Below, piece by piece: positions 29,421-42,369 of a stretch of DNA of 64,000 nt. Positions within the stretch are counted from its first letter, which is position 1; every line of letters begins with the position of its first letter. A program made the translations under genes and the position numbers. Below the pieces are notes generated by a model. It did not search any database. It had not been told where the DNA came from and saw only the letters and a list, made by a program, of their open reading frames with translations. Source of the DNA: Branchiostoma floridae (taxonomy: Eukaryota; Chordata; Leptocardii; Amphioxiformes; Branchiostomatidae); the NCBI RefSeq assembly GCF_000003815.2, contig NC_049981.1, forward strand, positions 1,084,605 to 1,148,604, read 5' to 3'.

Positions 29421-31590
29421 CAATAAGTAAGTTAGTAAAGCAGATGTCACTTCAACACTGCAAGGGGCTTTGAATTCTCATATTTCAATCCATTACAAGT
29501 AATGAACTTCTATCTATGTTCATATCAAGTACATGAAGTCATTTCCATACAAGTACAATTTTACTCTCTTGCATATTTGTTTCAAGTGGAGATAGTGGCT
29601 TAAATGTTAAATCGCACGTATACACAAGAGTCTGCTACGATTGCAATGGCTGCCGATACAATGACAAAACTGTTTATCGGTCATACTGTTTATTGGATGG
29701 ATTCTTGGAAGCAAGATATATATGCTTAAATGTATTCAAAAATATGACCTTCTATTTTTCAATATGAATTTGAGAAATGATTTGAAAACAAAGCTTATGT
29801 TTATGAACTGTTTTATGTGCAGCTAAATGTGTAACCCGATTTTTTGGTTGGTTGTTCCATATATCATATTGAAAAAAAGTACAACTAAAACGCAATGTTT
29901 CTACACCCTTACAGTTGTGTTATGAAAGACAATACAGATAATTCAAGTATAGTTTCATATTTGTGTCTTTATTTCAATTCTTTTAGCTAACTTTCAATAA
30001 GAAGTTATATAAAATAAAAATAAATCAGGTCAATACAAGCGATAACAATCAATTCACGGTCACTGACATTTGTCTTTGACGTGACAAAACTGTTTACATG
30101 CTTTTCTTTGTTCTGTAAATTTTATCTGTAAAGTAAAAGTGGTCCATAGAGTCATAATGGTTCATGACACAGTTTTACATAAAACGATATTGCACCATCC
30201 AAACTAACCCATTTATCATCTTTCTCAAGCACCGCTATGATAATAGCTTATGTCTCGAAATTGATTAACTAAATTGAGAAATTGGCCAGAATTAAAAGGA
30301 CTATGAAAGGTTTGATAAGGAAAGTTACTATACGTTAAGCAAACTGAAGCAGATTATGTCAAGGCTTTCACATGAGCTCTGGTCCTACGCCAGATCCAAT
30401 TTTGCAGTGACCTTATTACCTACAAAAAAATGAAAAAAAAAACAGGGAAAAGTTTTTAGTTGTCTTTAAATCAATGGGAAGCCTAAAATGTTTTTGACCA
30501 TATTATTGCATACATGCATAGAATTATCAATTGGCATATTGGCGTAACATTCGGATGGTCTTCAAATAAACAAGAAATCTTTTTAAAAAAGCTGTGCCTT
30601 GCCGCGTATTTTATGTTATTTTGGTAAGTTAGACTAGATTCTACGCTTAAAAATCCCGAGTTCCACATGTCGCCCCCCTCCCACCCAAGTTCCTACATAC
30701 GGAAAGCTTTGGTGACTTCTCCAGGTGCCAATCCAGTCCCAAATCTTCTTTTCACACAATGCAAGCTCTATCAAGGACATTCATAGTCACAAATGTCTTT
30801 AAAAGGACTAAATGTACTTACCTGGCTACTATTCCCCTAGTTGATATTGTTGCTATATCAGCAGTTCATACTCGTAATAGGTGCATATACTAAGAGCGAC
30901 ACCTAGCAACTTCAGTAGGAAATGCAGCAAAAATCCCCGAGTGTACTAGGAGATATTAGAAATTTACCTCATTATCATAATTTATGTCAGATGAATTATT
31001 GGCACATTAAACAGGTTTTGTAAAACTTTTTGACCCACAATGAATATGCATTATTTTATATTACAAACTAAGTTCCTTCTGATGCAATTTGTGATATATC
31101 TTTATATAAACATGGTGAGTTAAAGCGTAGATTTATTACGCTGGACCACATACAGTAACATGCGTCTAGAAGAGCGTTTTAATACTCGCCTGGAATGTAC
31201 CATTGTCTAACTAAGCCATAAAACTCGGCAAGGAAAGAAGGGCCTTTGGAAGGGGCTTTGGAAGGGCTGGGTTAACAGGTCCGTCCATTGATCCATGGAA
31301 AAAAGCTGGCGTAAAGCCTTGCCGGCGGCAAGGCAAAAAAGTACATGACTTTTTTTTTGACGATGAGACAAGTCATTACATGGGTCTGCCAGCTTTGGGC
31401 TGGTAGCGAAAGACCCTACAAAAACGCATACGAGCATACGAAGAATTCCTCATAAGAAAGATTACGATGTAACACTATTACAGGTATATAAGTGTTTCAA
31501 TAGAAAAAAAAATAAAGGGGTTTGCAGAAAATTGATCAGCCGGGAGAAAAGTGATGTACTAGGTATTGTATCCTAGCTGTAATTTTTTTT
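29421..31590. other. No recognised gene
   Basis: AT-rich sequence without supported exons or clear repeats. Confidence 0.4.
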
Positions 31591-31598
31591 TTATTCAG

Positions 31599-31870
31599 CT
31601 ACTAGGGAATTGGTCAACTCAGCAGCTGCTATTCAGGTACTCAGTAAAACGAAGGAAGGTGAGGAGCCAGACTACAGCGGGGAACATGCGTCCTGGGAGC
31701 TCCACGCTGACCTGAAGTGGAAGGAGGTGGAGCTTGGAAATGTAGTCTCCCGGGACTATGTTGATTTCAGACCAAAACAGCGCTCCACTTCTACCACCGA
31801 CAACAGCCCGCCAACGGTGACAGAGAGTCAGTATGTTGTGGTAGCTTATGACAAAGGCTTGCACATATAA
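31599..31870 (+). CDS. Terminal-exon-like ORF of unknown product
   Basis: After a strong T-tract and TTATTCAG acceptor, a phase 1 frame runs ~90 codons to TAA. It is charged, with no membrane segment or known domain. It includes WELHADLKWKEVELGNVVSR and RDYVDFRP, and ends TESQYVVVAYDKGLHI. SQYVVV matches the loose ITIM consensus (S/I/V/L-x-Y-x-x-V/I/L), so a cytoplasmic tail is possible but speculative. Base composition is more GC-rich than its flanks, which supports coding. I found no upstream exons, so it may be an orphan or pseudogene. Confidence 0.45.
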
Positions 31871-34800
31871 AAAGTCAAAAATATGTTCAGAAACACAACC
31901 CCAAAGTCGAGTACCAAGAGTTTGTAGAGGACGGATGGGGTGGGAAAGGGGAGGGGGTAAGCAAAGGTGGCCACGAGTGAGCGATATTGACCCCCAATAC
32001 ATCTTGCAAGTCAACTGAGCTGTGGTTAGAGAAGACAAGGATCCCATATTATAACCAGCAGCCCAGCAGCCTATGACAGACACATAATCCTCTATTGAAA
32101 AGGTATTTTCGAATGCATGGCAATAAACAAAATATAGAAATTATAAAATAATAGGCTTCATTCTTGATACATGTTTAATGATAGCAGAAATGAAATAACA
32201 AGTATGTTTGGAAGCCTCGCCTACCTGCATGTTAACGTTGCCACAGTGTAAGTAGGATTGGGGAATGTAGTTTTGAACAGCTTTTTTTCTCTTTGCTAGC
32301 GACAAAGATTGTGTGAATTTTTGCGATTACTGCAATTTACATAGGAATTTACAAAATGATAAATTTTACAAATTTCACATTTTCCTTGACGCAATTTCCA
32401 GAGTATCGCCATATACATTGTGTTTCATATTTACAATCTAGCGATTTATTTATTAGAATCAGATGATATCACATATGTTCACATAATATCACATTTTCTA
32501 TTTTCTAGGAGGGGGGGGGTCAAATTCAAATTTAGATCACATGATCCATCGGTGCCTTACCTTTTTACCGAATCTGAAGCTGTTTATGACCCTCATAACA
32601 TTCTGTGGATAAGAGCGACACTGCAACACAAGAACAACTTCCATTCAACATCCAGATTATGACAACATTTTCAGTCACGGTTAAGGAGCGGAAGGTGGTG
32701 TTGAGCACTGGTCTATGTATATTTGCCCTCAAAGAAATTATTCAGTATGATTTCACCCGTTCAAGTCCTCTTGTTTCATGGCAACGGTGACAACGTGCAA
32801 CATATGGCATTTTCTTGTTATGTTTTCCTTGATAGAGGAAACATGTAGTTTTTGTTGCAGTTGCCTACGCCAACCTTGGCGTCGTATAACTCCAAAGCCG
32901 TCCATGACGCACTCATCAGGCCTGTTAAGGGACCGAAAAGTTTTGACCTCGTTGTCTTCAAATGCATCATTATCTAAGCCTTTTGGAATATCTCGATGCC
33001 TGAAGTGTCCATATCTCGGAAATCACTTTTGCGTAAACAGTAGATGTTCGATTCATCGTTTATTTTGTTTGGTGGTATTATGATTAGTGTCGGTGGCGGT
33101 AGGGGATGTAAGTGAGGCACACTGGGTAGATTTGGATGGGAAAATGATGAGGCAATGTATTTTTCCGCCATGGAATTTCGCCATTGTTACATATGAGTAA
33201 GAAGCCCGGACAGAGAAGATTTTCAAAGCGAAAATACATGTAAACGGTTTTAACACATCAAAGACAAGTTTCAGTGACCGTGAACACTGTCAGATGTAAA
33301 GTTGAATTAGCCTTAGACGCTTACATGATAATAAAGATACAAGAAGCATTGTTTGTTATCGCCTGCATCAGCTGATTCGTTGCGAGCAGGACTAGCTTTT
33401 TGTGCAAGTTAGCTAAAAAAATCTATGACACAAATATGTAACCACAATTGAATTATTTGTATTGCCTCTCATAACACAAAATGTAATTGTATTTTCAAAA
33501 CATTTTTCAATATGACATACCGAACAATCAACCTGATCAGTTCGCACTTTTAGTTGGTTTATAACATGGCATAAAGAAATATTATGTTATTATATTATCA
33601 TTAGGTGATTACCAAAATATTAAGGCTTCTCAAATCATTATTAAAAAGTAGAATTGATCTTTCTTCATTTCATTGATAGAATATGCATTTTACTTTCAAA
33701 AATCTGCCCAACAAACAAGATGATTTTGAATAATATTTGTAATAAGTTTGAACTATGAGTAAAAGGATATTTCAGTCACTTAAGTTTCAAACAATTAAAA
33801 ATAAAAATTTAAAAATGTTTGAACCTATTTCTATTTGTTGGAACAATTGGGAAAGTAATAAAAATCTTCTCTTTATTTAGAACAATTTTTGAACATCTAT
33901 GTGTTTTTGTTACTGTCCCAACATGTTCCTGCAATTTGTGTCATTTTTCTATTAAAAAACTTATTGCCCCCATAGACAAAGCTGCTAAGCTGGGTCCTTT
34001 GTTCGGCTCGGTAATGTGGAATTGACTCTACTTGATGTGAAACAATAAAATATGAAATTTTGTGACTTGTAATGACTTGAAATCTGAAATTACAAAGCCC
34101 CCTTCAGAACCATAGTCACAGCCGCTACACACCTACCAAGTAAAATGAAAATCCACCCACAGCTTCTCCAGTTAAATGCTGTTGACCTACAGTAAATACA
34201 GATAAAGAACACCTCGGCGCAACTGAAAACATAATCTTCTTCTCAAAGGTAAACAACCTAAGTAGTACAGAAATGAAACTCTAACGAATATGTCTTTACA
34301 ACTGATACTCGTTAGGAATACGAATGGTCACCAACCGTTAGTAATTCAAATTGTCAGTAACTGACTGAAAACATAAGGGGTACTTCACTGACAAAAACTC
34401 TAATACCATACAAAATGCCGTACACTACATTTCATATTTTTTGTATTATGATTTATCTTCCATTGGTCAGCATTGAATCCAAGTCTTGGACCTAGTTTCG
34501 TGATCTCATAGGCCCAAGATGTTTTCTTAACAAGAGTCACTGATGAACCTTTTCAAGAACATTACAGAAAGCTGTGTTTAAAATCAAGTAGCTTAATCTT
34601 GCTATGGACCATAGATGAACTTTAAATCCATATAACTTCATGCCATTGATGCTAGTTGTAAACATATCAACCTTCCTTTTTGCTTCACACCACCCTAACG
34701 CACAGTGGTACTTAATTTATTTCTAAAGTTCATAATGTCCACAATGTCCTTGATGAGTGGAAACAAGTGAATCAATTTACAATTAGATATGTGTAAATTT

Positions 34801-35180
34801 CAACGTATTAAGTATGCATGTTGGTTTATCTTCTATTATCATTTTGACCTTCTAAGCCAGCAGACATTCACCAACCGAATAGCTTTAAGAAAAACTCACA
34901 TGATAAGCAGATATCTCACCGTAAAAGATTGTCTCAACAACTGTCATTTTCCCAACCGTTTCCAAGTATATTCTATCTTTTAAAAGCCTAATTGGATTTT
35001 TATGTCATAATTGCAGAAGATAAGAGTAAAGCTTATGCCAGGTTAATTTTAGATGAGTTTAACGATTGAAACACTCATGTATTTTAATTAGCAAATCTTG
35101 TGATGTTTTCTTACTCTACACTAAGTTAACTTTATATTGTCTCAGGTTTTCTCACCACATTACACGTTCAAATTTAATGT
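31871..35180. other. No recognised gene
   Basis: A short open stretch at 32510-32662 (VPYLFTESEAVYDPHN) has no recognisable domain. The rest is AT-rich with no supported exon or repeat. Confidence 0.4.
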
Positions 35181-35199
35181 AAAAAAAAAATTCTAAAGT

Positions 35200-36450
35200 A
35201 GCTTCCATCAACCTGCATTCATCATGAAGCCTCAACACATTTTTTTCTATTTTCTCTGCTGAAATAAATGATTGACAATGTCTCCTAATACATACACTGA
35301 AATTTAAAAAAAAAAAACATTTCATCATCTTTCTTTACAGTTTCAATTAAACTTATTTATTGATTCCCCATTAAAAAGTTTTGCGAGGTGTTTCTACTAA
35401 GAATAAATAAGAAAACAATTCTGCCTGCTGATACACAAAAAATGCATCTAATGTTCTTTTGAAATCCACCAACTCTTACCTCAGCCTTATTTCAACATTG
35501 TTAGTTGTCTCCCACAAAATAGTTTTAGGTATTGAAAAGTTATTTTAGTCCTTCATGTATCAGATAGTCTCCGAGTACATACACTGAAATTCTAAAAACA
35601 AATTCATAATCTTTTTCAATTCAAACTCATTTCTTGAGTCCCCATTCCAAAGTTTATAATAAGCAATCAATGCTGTCTGCTGATACAAAAGAAAAGCACC
35701 TGAAGTTCTTTGAAAATCCACCAACTCGCACCCCAGCCTAATTTCAACATTGGTATTTGACTTCTACAAAATAGTTTAAGTATTGAAAAGTTATTTTAGA
35801 ACATGCACAAAATAGTTCCACATACACTGAAATTCTAAAAAAAATGTCATTATCTTTTTCAATTCAAACTTATTTCTTGATTCCCCATTGAAATATTTTG
35901 TCAGGTCTCTCTACTAAGAATATATTAGCAAATAGTGCTTTCTGCTGATACAAAAGGAATACATCTAACCTAAAGTTCTTTGAAAATTCAACTCTCAAGC
36001 CAGCCTAATTTCAATATATATATTTTTTTTCATTGATTTTCAAAGAACATAAAACACATACAAACACATGTATGGCACGTAAATCATAAACAGAATGACA
36101 CGTGAAAAACTATAGAACTGATGACTGAAATAAAGTGAAGGTGGTGACAAATAAAGTTCTAGAAGTTGTACCCCAATTACCATTGCAGCAATACATAATG
36201 TATAAGATATATCAAATTAAATATAACCAATTTCAATATTAGTATATATAGTCTCTCTACTAAGCATATATTAGCGAACCGTGCTCTCTGCTGATACAAA
36301 AGAAGTACATCTAATCTAAAGTTCTTTGAAAATTCAACTCTCAAGCCAGCCTAATTTCAATATTGGTTTTTGTCTCCTACAAAAATGTTTGATATATTGT
36401 CGAAAAGTTATTTGAGTCATTCATGCACCAAAAAGTGCATCTGACAGTGC
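35200..36450 (-). repeat. ~250-270 bp tandem repeat, four diverged units
   Basis: The marker CTGCTGATACAAAAG recurs near 35427, 35678, 35942 and 36283, within units that also share AGTTCTTTGAAAATTCAACT, GAAAAGTTATTTTAG and CACTGAAATTCTAAAAA. About 225 bp of unrelated sequence is inserted in the last unit (36015-36240). It abuts the 3' flank of the inverted lectin exon. Strand assignment follows that flank only. Confidence 0.75.
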
Positions 36451-36960
36451 CCATGACAGGCTCTATAGCCCTTATCTCTGTGCAACCACAACATCAGAAG
36501 GATAATTCAATATTGCAACAAAGGCCTTTGTCATCACCAGGCATACATTAAAGATTTAATATTAAGATTGATTTTTAAAAACATCGGTCCAAACATCTCT
36601 CTTGATTCATCGAGAAAAATACAAACTGTTTTCTTTACTATGTGTTAGTATTCAACAATTGCCTTGGTATACATTAAAGTTTCAAGAAGTGGTTCAGTAA
36701 CTTCCAATAAAAATTACGTGCCTGCTTCATCGAGACAAGATATTATTTTCTTTACCAAATTTAAAAGTCAACATTGACCTTCTTCATCATCAAACATCCA
36801 TCAAAGATACATGAAAATTACATTCCTTCTTTATCAAGACAAAAGTGTTCTTTATCAATTGTAAAAGTCAACTGTGGCCTTAGCCTTCACCAAACAAATA
36901 CTCTTAAATTCTAGAAAAAAGACGACTAATTTTAAGTCCAATCTACTAGGGTCCTCGATC
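36451..36960 (-). repeat. Downstream repeat region of the inverted lectin copy
   Basis: On the - strand this repeats the units seen at 26.1-26.6 kb: GTTGACTTTTAAATTTG, GTAAAGAAAATAATATC, TCTCGATGAAGC, TGTATGCCTGGTGATGA. Confidence 0.65.
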
Positions 36961-36991
36961 GGGATCAAGAGGTACTTGCATCGTGTCAGTT

Positions 36992-37093
36992 CTATTTCGG
37001 ACGTTTGCAAACGGAAGGATACTGATTCCTGCATGGTGCATCGTTCCACTGTCCTCTGTTCTTTTTCCTTTGGAAAAGCCAACTTTTGCCTAA
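36992..37093 (-). pseudogene. Orphan copy of C-type lectin exon 3
   Basis: On the - strand, after TTACTCAACAG, a 34-codon phase 0 frame reads LGKSWLFQRKKNRGQWNDAP then CRNQYPSVCKRPK and stops. Length, WND, cysteines and the final CKRPK match the receptor's last exon. No exon resembling CTLD exon 2 is found upstream on this strand in the window; a foldback element occupies the expected distance. Either a gene remnant or the last exon of a paralog with a very long intron. Confidence 0.75.
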
Positions 37094-37759
37094 CTGTTGA
37101 GTAATGAACATCAATCAAAAGAATTAGAGTGTTGTTGTCGCTATAATGCTAACTACTATAGTATATTTTTATGTTTCGTTCCTCATTAGATTACTTTTTT
37201 TTACGAGAAATAAGACAACTAAAATTTAGTTAAATCTTCCTGATTCTTCCATACATAATATATATATATATATATAGATTATTGTAATTCATCATAAAAT
37301 TGTATTTGCTGAAAATCAAAGCTGTCTGTAAAGAAAATGATCAATATCTGAAAATTTTCATATGGTGCTTATACTGGTCAAACCACAAACGAAATTTATC
37401 TCCTATTGGTTATGCCACTATGTCTGTATAAGAGAATCCCATTCAATGAATGTTTTGTAATTTAAAAAGAAATATGGTTCTGCTTATGTCATTTCGGCTG
37501 TAAAATATGCTTGGTAAAAGGGAAGGTTCTTTACGTGTATTGTTTTTGTGTTTCGAGCTATAATTAAGATGAGACTAGGATGTGCTGCTTCCTCAGTTGT
37601 TTTTCGTGAAAAACCCAGTTTACATCGCTGTGGATTCATCATTGTCTTGTTCCTTGTAGGGCCTTCACACTGAAACCGAATTAGCAGAAGCAGCCGAAAT
37701 AAAAAATTTGCAAAATTCGTGCCACGTTCGGGAGGGAATACCAAATATCCCATCCACAA

Positions 37760-38190
37760 GAGAAGGAATGAGCCGAAATGGCGTCAGAATAACTATTCTT
37801 TGTTTATTCCTGTGTTTTTGTAGTGCGTTCTAGACATTTTCACTGCATTCCAGATATTCTTGTGACAACATCCTGGCAGGATTTGAAGTGGCTTGCCGTT
37901 TCGGTTCTCCATCGAATGAGATCAGAATGCTTCGAATAATGCTGGAATGTCGTAGAATGCGGTCATATTGCAAACACTTTGTTGGAATACACTTTGAATG
38001 TCAGTCGATATATTTCTCCGCTTCAAATGCACATTGAAAGTTTTCAGCATCACAAAAATAATCGGTGACAGCCCCAAGAATCGGCAGCAATGTCTACAAA
38101 GCAGCGAGAATTTGTAGAATGCACTACGAAAACCCAGGAATTGACAAAGAATAGTCATTCTGACGGCATTTCGACTGATTCCGCTTCTCG
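37760..38190. mobile_element. Foldback (long-TIR) MITE
   Basis: The ends are inverted repeats of about 80 bp. Left: GAGAAGGAATGAGCCGAAAT then GGCGTCAGAATAACTATTCT. Right, reverse complemented: GAGAAGCGGAATCAGTCGAA then ATGCCGTCAGAATGACTATT. No coding capacity. Superfamily not assigned. Confidence 0.8.
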
Positions 38191-38395
38191 TTTAAAGGGG
38201 CTATTATCAGCAGTCAATTAATGCTTCGCAATTTTGATTGTTAGAAGTTGTGATTCTACTTACAACTAATATAGCAGATTGACAAAGATACAAATAGCTA
38301 AAAACAAACCTTGCTATGCATCGCCACGCACTTTTCTATTAGGAAACCAATCCCTGGTTCAGGTTTCCAGCAAATGATAAGTTACGAAAAAAACC

Positions 38396-38500
38396 TTTTA
38401 CTTGATGTAGTTTGGTGCTTCTGGGATCCAGTGGCGGATCCAGCGAGTATGAATCCCGATCTTGCTGTTCTGAGCTCGCAGGACTCGCTTGACAGCCTGC
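38396..38500 (-). repeat. Interspersed repeat, copy 2
   Basis: Inverted relative of the repeat at 2774, sharing GAGCTCAGAACAGCAAGATC and CCAAACTACATCAAGTAAAA on this strand. Confidence 0.6.
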
Positions 38501-39328
38501 GACGCCCGTACCTTGTCGAACAAAAGCCACGTCCGAAGCAAATGAAAGAAAATCTCTTTGAGAACATCTAAGGAGAAAAATCGGACCGACGACATGACGG
38601 CTAGAGATTAAAAAATCACGTGCTAACGCTTTATGAAACTATAAAGGCAACATTTTCGCGACAACGCAGAATATTTCCCCGCAGCCTTATTTGAGCTTAC
38701 CTTACCTTACCTAGTCCAATCCCATCCTTTGACCTAGGATAGAGGAAAAAAGTAGAAAAAACTGCATCTGTATGATTTGGGGACCTGATTATTGTATAAT
38801 TAGAATCAGTGTGTATGGATTGGGCTCCTGTTTACTTGGGTTGAAAATTAGAAATTGCTACCTGACTAAATGAGAAAGCCCAATACATATTGAGCATGCG
38901 TTGTTGTTCACAAAGGCTTGAGCATGTGGTAAAATACACCCTGAAAGAAAAGGCGTACTTTAAAGTTGTCGAGAATACCTTGTTGTCATTGTACACATTC
39001 TACCACTACTCCCCCTGAACTGGTCTCAACTTCAGGAGGCTGGGCAAGCATTTTGAATTATAATCCTAAAACCATAAAACTAAAAGCATAAGTTGATTCA
39101 ATTTTTTAAAATAACGAATGGTCTTGCACCACAGTATTACATGACATTATTCCGACACGTATTTGTGATACTGTCCCATATAACCTTTGCGCAAATCACC
39201 TTTTAATGAAGGATTTGTGTGTTCGTCCAGTTTTAACAGTATGACCCACCTGTAGGACTGTTAGAGCATTACAATCTATACGTATGTCACTTATGCCCTT
39301 GTAATGTTTCTATGTCTTTAAATAGGAG

Positions 39329-39530
39329 CACGCCATCGGAAAAAGAATGTCCATAAGCTTTGCCGTCTGTCATTGTACGTCAGGATGTATGGCCTATTGT
39401 GGGTTTACAGCCTGTTTGGTTTTGACACGTTGAATGGACTGGTCAAGGATGGTTAACGGCACCCAGTTTATAGTCAGCCAGTTAAAACCAAAAGCGCAAG
39501 TAGCATACATTTGTGTACTCATAATAAAGA
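39329..39530 (+). pseudogene. Decayed DUF4218-like (EnSpm-associated) fragment
   Basis: One frame gives HKLCRLSLYVRMYGLLWVYS then LFGFDTLNGLVKDG. After a frameshift it continues VNGTQFIVSQLKPKAQVA. The order H-L...GPLW.YS.F.F...NG...HGT....QL is what I know from EnSpm/CACTA-associated proteins in invertebrates. Frameshifted, so non-functional. Confidence 0.4.
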
Positions 39531-39559
39531 ACGGCAAGTACAAGGAGGCGGGGAATTAC

Positions 39560-40790
39560 GTCCCCCTCCAAGAAGGGGAAACCCAGAAAAAAAGGAACAG
39601 GCAGCACAAATGATACTGAAGAAGGTGAATCAACAAGTTCACTAGATGATTCTGTAGCTTGGAACTGTAACAGATGTAATAAGGCTTTAATAGATGTGAG
39701 AGGATGTCAAGCTTTAACCTGAGATGGCTATGACAAGAACTTGTGCTTAACATCCACAACACTAAATCAAATGGAATTCAACTAATGTACAAGAAACAAT
39801 GACACGGCAATGGAGTAGCCTCTTTGACAAGAAAATGACAAACCCAAGACACTGGCTCAGGATATGCAACAAATATAGTAAAGAAAGTCATTGTCGAACA
39901 AAAACGAGAAGAACAAGAACGTGAAAATCGAAAACAAAAATTAATAATCTATAGACTGCCAGAGTCGAGCAGTAGCGAGACCACGCAAAGAGCATCCCGT
40001 GACAAAAATCTCGTAGAACGTTTGTTCGCCGAATCCTTAGAACTTGGGAGGATAGAAATAAAGTCTACTACTAGGCTGGGTAAGAAGAGAGAAGTTTCTA
40101 CACCGAGACCACTTAAAGTAGCACTGGAAATAAAAGGAGACAAAATAAAGATCTTGAATAGACTGGGGAAGCTTAGAAATGCAGACCAACCATTCAATAA
40201 CTTTAAGTGTATGCGATGATCTAAACAAAGAAAAACAAGAAATGATAAATTAGAATGTACAGGAAGTAAAGAAACTTGAAAAAAAACGGACTAGGAGGGC
40301 AACTAGAAATACAGCGTGAGGGGTCCTCCCTGGAATCTCTAAATGAAAAAAAATGAAGGTTATAACCAAAATACTGCAGGCGGCGAGGTGCCCCGAAAGG
40401 AACTAAGCTCACATACACAGTCTGGAACGAGACACCGAAACATAAGTAAGGATAACATTATACCTGAGCTGATGAGAGTAAAAAAAAATATTAAGAAGGC
40501 AAGGTTTGAATAAAGGAAAGCAACTTACTGTTATGTACACAGACATTGACTGTATCAAATAAAATAAAAAAAGTTTTTAAAAGATCCAGGCCTTATTGAG
40601 GAGATTCAAACGGACATCATAGTGACTGCCGTAAAGAATCCAAAAAACTGGAGATTTCGTATGACAAAAACTGACATATACATGGTTGGCTATAACATTT
40701 TAAGAATGCAGGACAGGAAGGGGTAAGCGGCATAGCGGTACACACAAAGGATCTTTTAGAGCTTTATTGAAAATGATAATAATTACACAC
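39560..40790 (+). mobile_element. Decayed LINE: ORF1 and start of endonuclease
   Basis: Frames broken by stops encode a zinc-finger-like WNCNRCNKALIDVRGC and then an ORF1-type segment: YRLPES, LVERLFAESLEL, TRLGKKR and RPLKVALEIKG. Further on come endonuclease-like pieces (TDIDCIxNK, IVTAVKNPKNWR, a degenerate GGIAVYTK). The order fits a CR1/L2-like LINE 5' half. Many stops; inactive. Confidence 0.6.
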
Positions 40791-42365
40791 ATTGTGACAT
40801 TTATATGTATAGCTTCAGGACTACATCTCCGAATACAGCATATACATAGCTATAAAACTTTACAGTTGGCTCTCGAAATCCTGGACGTTGTTACATTTAC
40901 AATTACAAGTGCAGATTCATCACTACATCAGATGCATGATTATGAAACTTTACAATTGGCTCTCGAAAGTATGTAGTTTTGTAGAAGTAATATGTAGCTC
41001 TGTTAAACTTTACAAAAAGTTCTTTGTAGAAAACAAGACCATGTGTACAAAGTACGGGGCATCAGTCATTCTGATTGCATCCAAGACTACACGGATGTCA
41101 ACATGATTGTTATTGTAATTTATTTCAATTCAAAAATAATTAGGAAACCAAAACATCATGGAGGCGAAGTTGAGCTGCCATGCCCCTTTGCAGTACAGAT
41201 AATCACTGCATAAAAGAAAGCAACTTTATAGCTGTGTAGTTCTGCTTGCCTCTTGACAGGCATGTATTCATTTACACTATTGGCAGACAAGTATTTATCC
41301 ACTAACGATTGGAACTTGCACAATGTAAAGAATTGTGTTTGTGATCAACCTTTGAAAGAAGTATTTGTGTTACTACTAGTAACTGTCAGCTTTCATGCTC
41401 CTTACCTACTAATTTACGTCCCCTACTGACAAAGACAGCAACTAGATATTGAAACACTTCGATGTAATTACAAAAAAGCATTCCATTCATTGCCTGTTAT
41501 GATTTAACATGTACAAAATCTGACTTCTTCCGGCAATTTACAGAACTAATTAGGGCACCCTGGCGGCAAGTGGTGGTGCTGACACCTGTGCTCAACCAAG
41601 TACTTTAAGAAAAAGCAAAGAAAGTCATAACCAAGGCCCTTGTGATGGATGTGCTCATTATTGACGAGATAATGAACAACAATATCCTGGGTTTAGAAGT
41701 TATCGGTATGTTTTCATCGACTTCAATACAATAATATAATTAGTGCAAAGTTACTTTTTCGTGTAACTTTAATTAATGCAAGAAAATAACTCTTTTACCC
41801 TTACTGTGTGGTTTCTTCATGAATCTAGTTACCTAAAACAAGGCCTCATATTTGGACATATTTAAATTGATTTCAATAAACTGTTTCTGGCTTAAATAAG
41901 TCTGCATATGACCATGGTAATTTCATTCATTTTTTTTCTTTTGTGACTGTCAGTAACAAACAACTTCAGTATATGACCTTTAGTATTCTTCTTCTAATTC
42001 AATACAAACTTGTATTTTATCCTTGTGAGGAAGATAACTATCAATTTAGCTGATAGATATTTTTTTTTGCTACTTGAGAACACATTGCCAGCCTCTAGAA
42101 GATATGAGGCAAACGGAAGAGACGCTTCCTGGAGAAGTGGAGGAAAAGCTATGGATTTGATGAATTTGACTAAAATGCAGAGGCGATGTACAGCAAAACA
42201 TGTAGGGCCGCGCCCTCCATAGCAAAAGACAACTCCCTGTTTCATGAAGTAACTGGAGATAAGAGTAAAAACTCTTAAAGTCCATAACAAGAAAGTTGCC
42301 CATGGACTGTGTTGCAGCAAATCCGATACAGTAACAACATTTATGTGGTTTATTGCAGCATGATA
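40791..42365. other. No recognised gene
   Basis: AT-rich sequence; a local duplication around CTATAAAACTTTACAGTTGG and TATGAAACTTTACAATTGG (near 40850 and 40940) is the only structure seen. Confidence 0.4.
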
Positions 42366-42369
42366 CACG

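Noticed and set aside
32850-32890. A short tail exon (AYANLGVV then stop) after TTGTTGCAG
   Set aside because: Only eight codons with an acceptor-like context; no donor partner can be assigned, so chance is likely.
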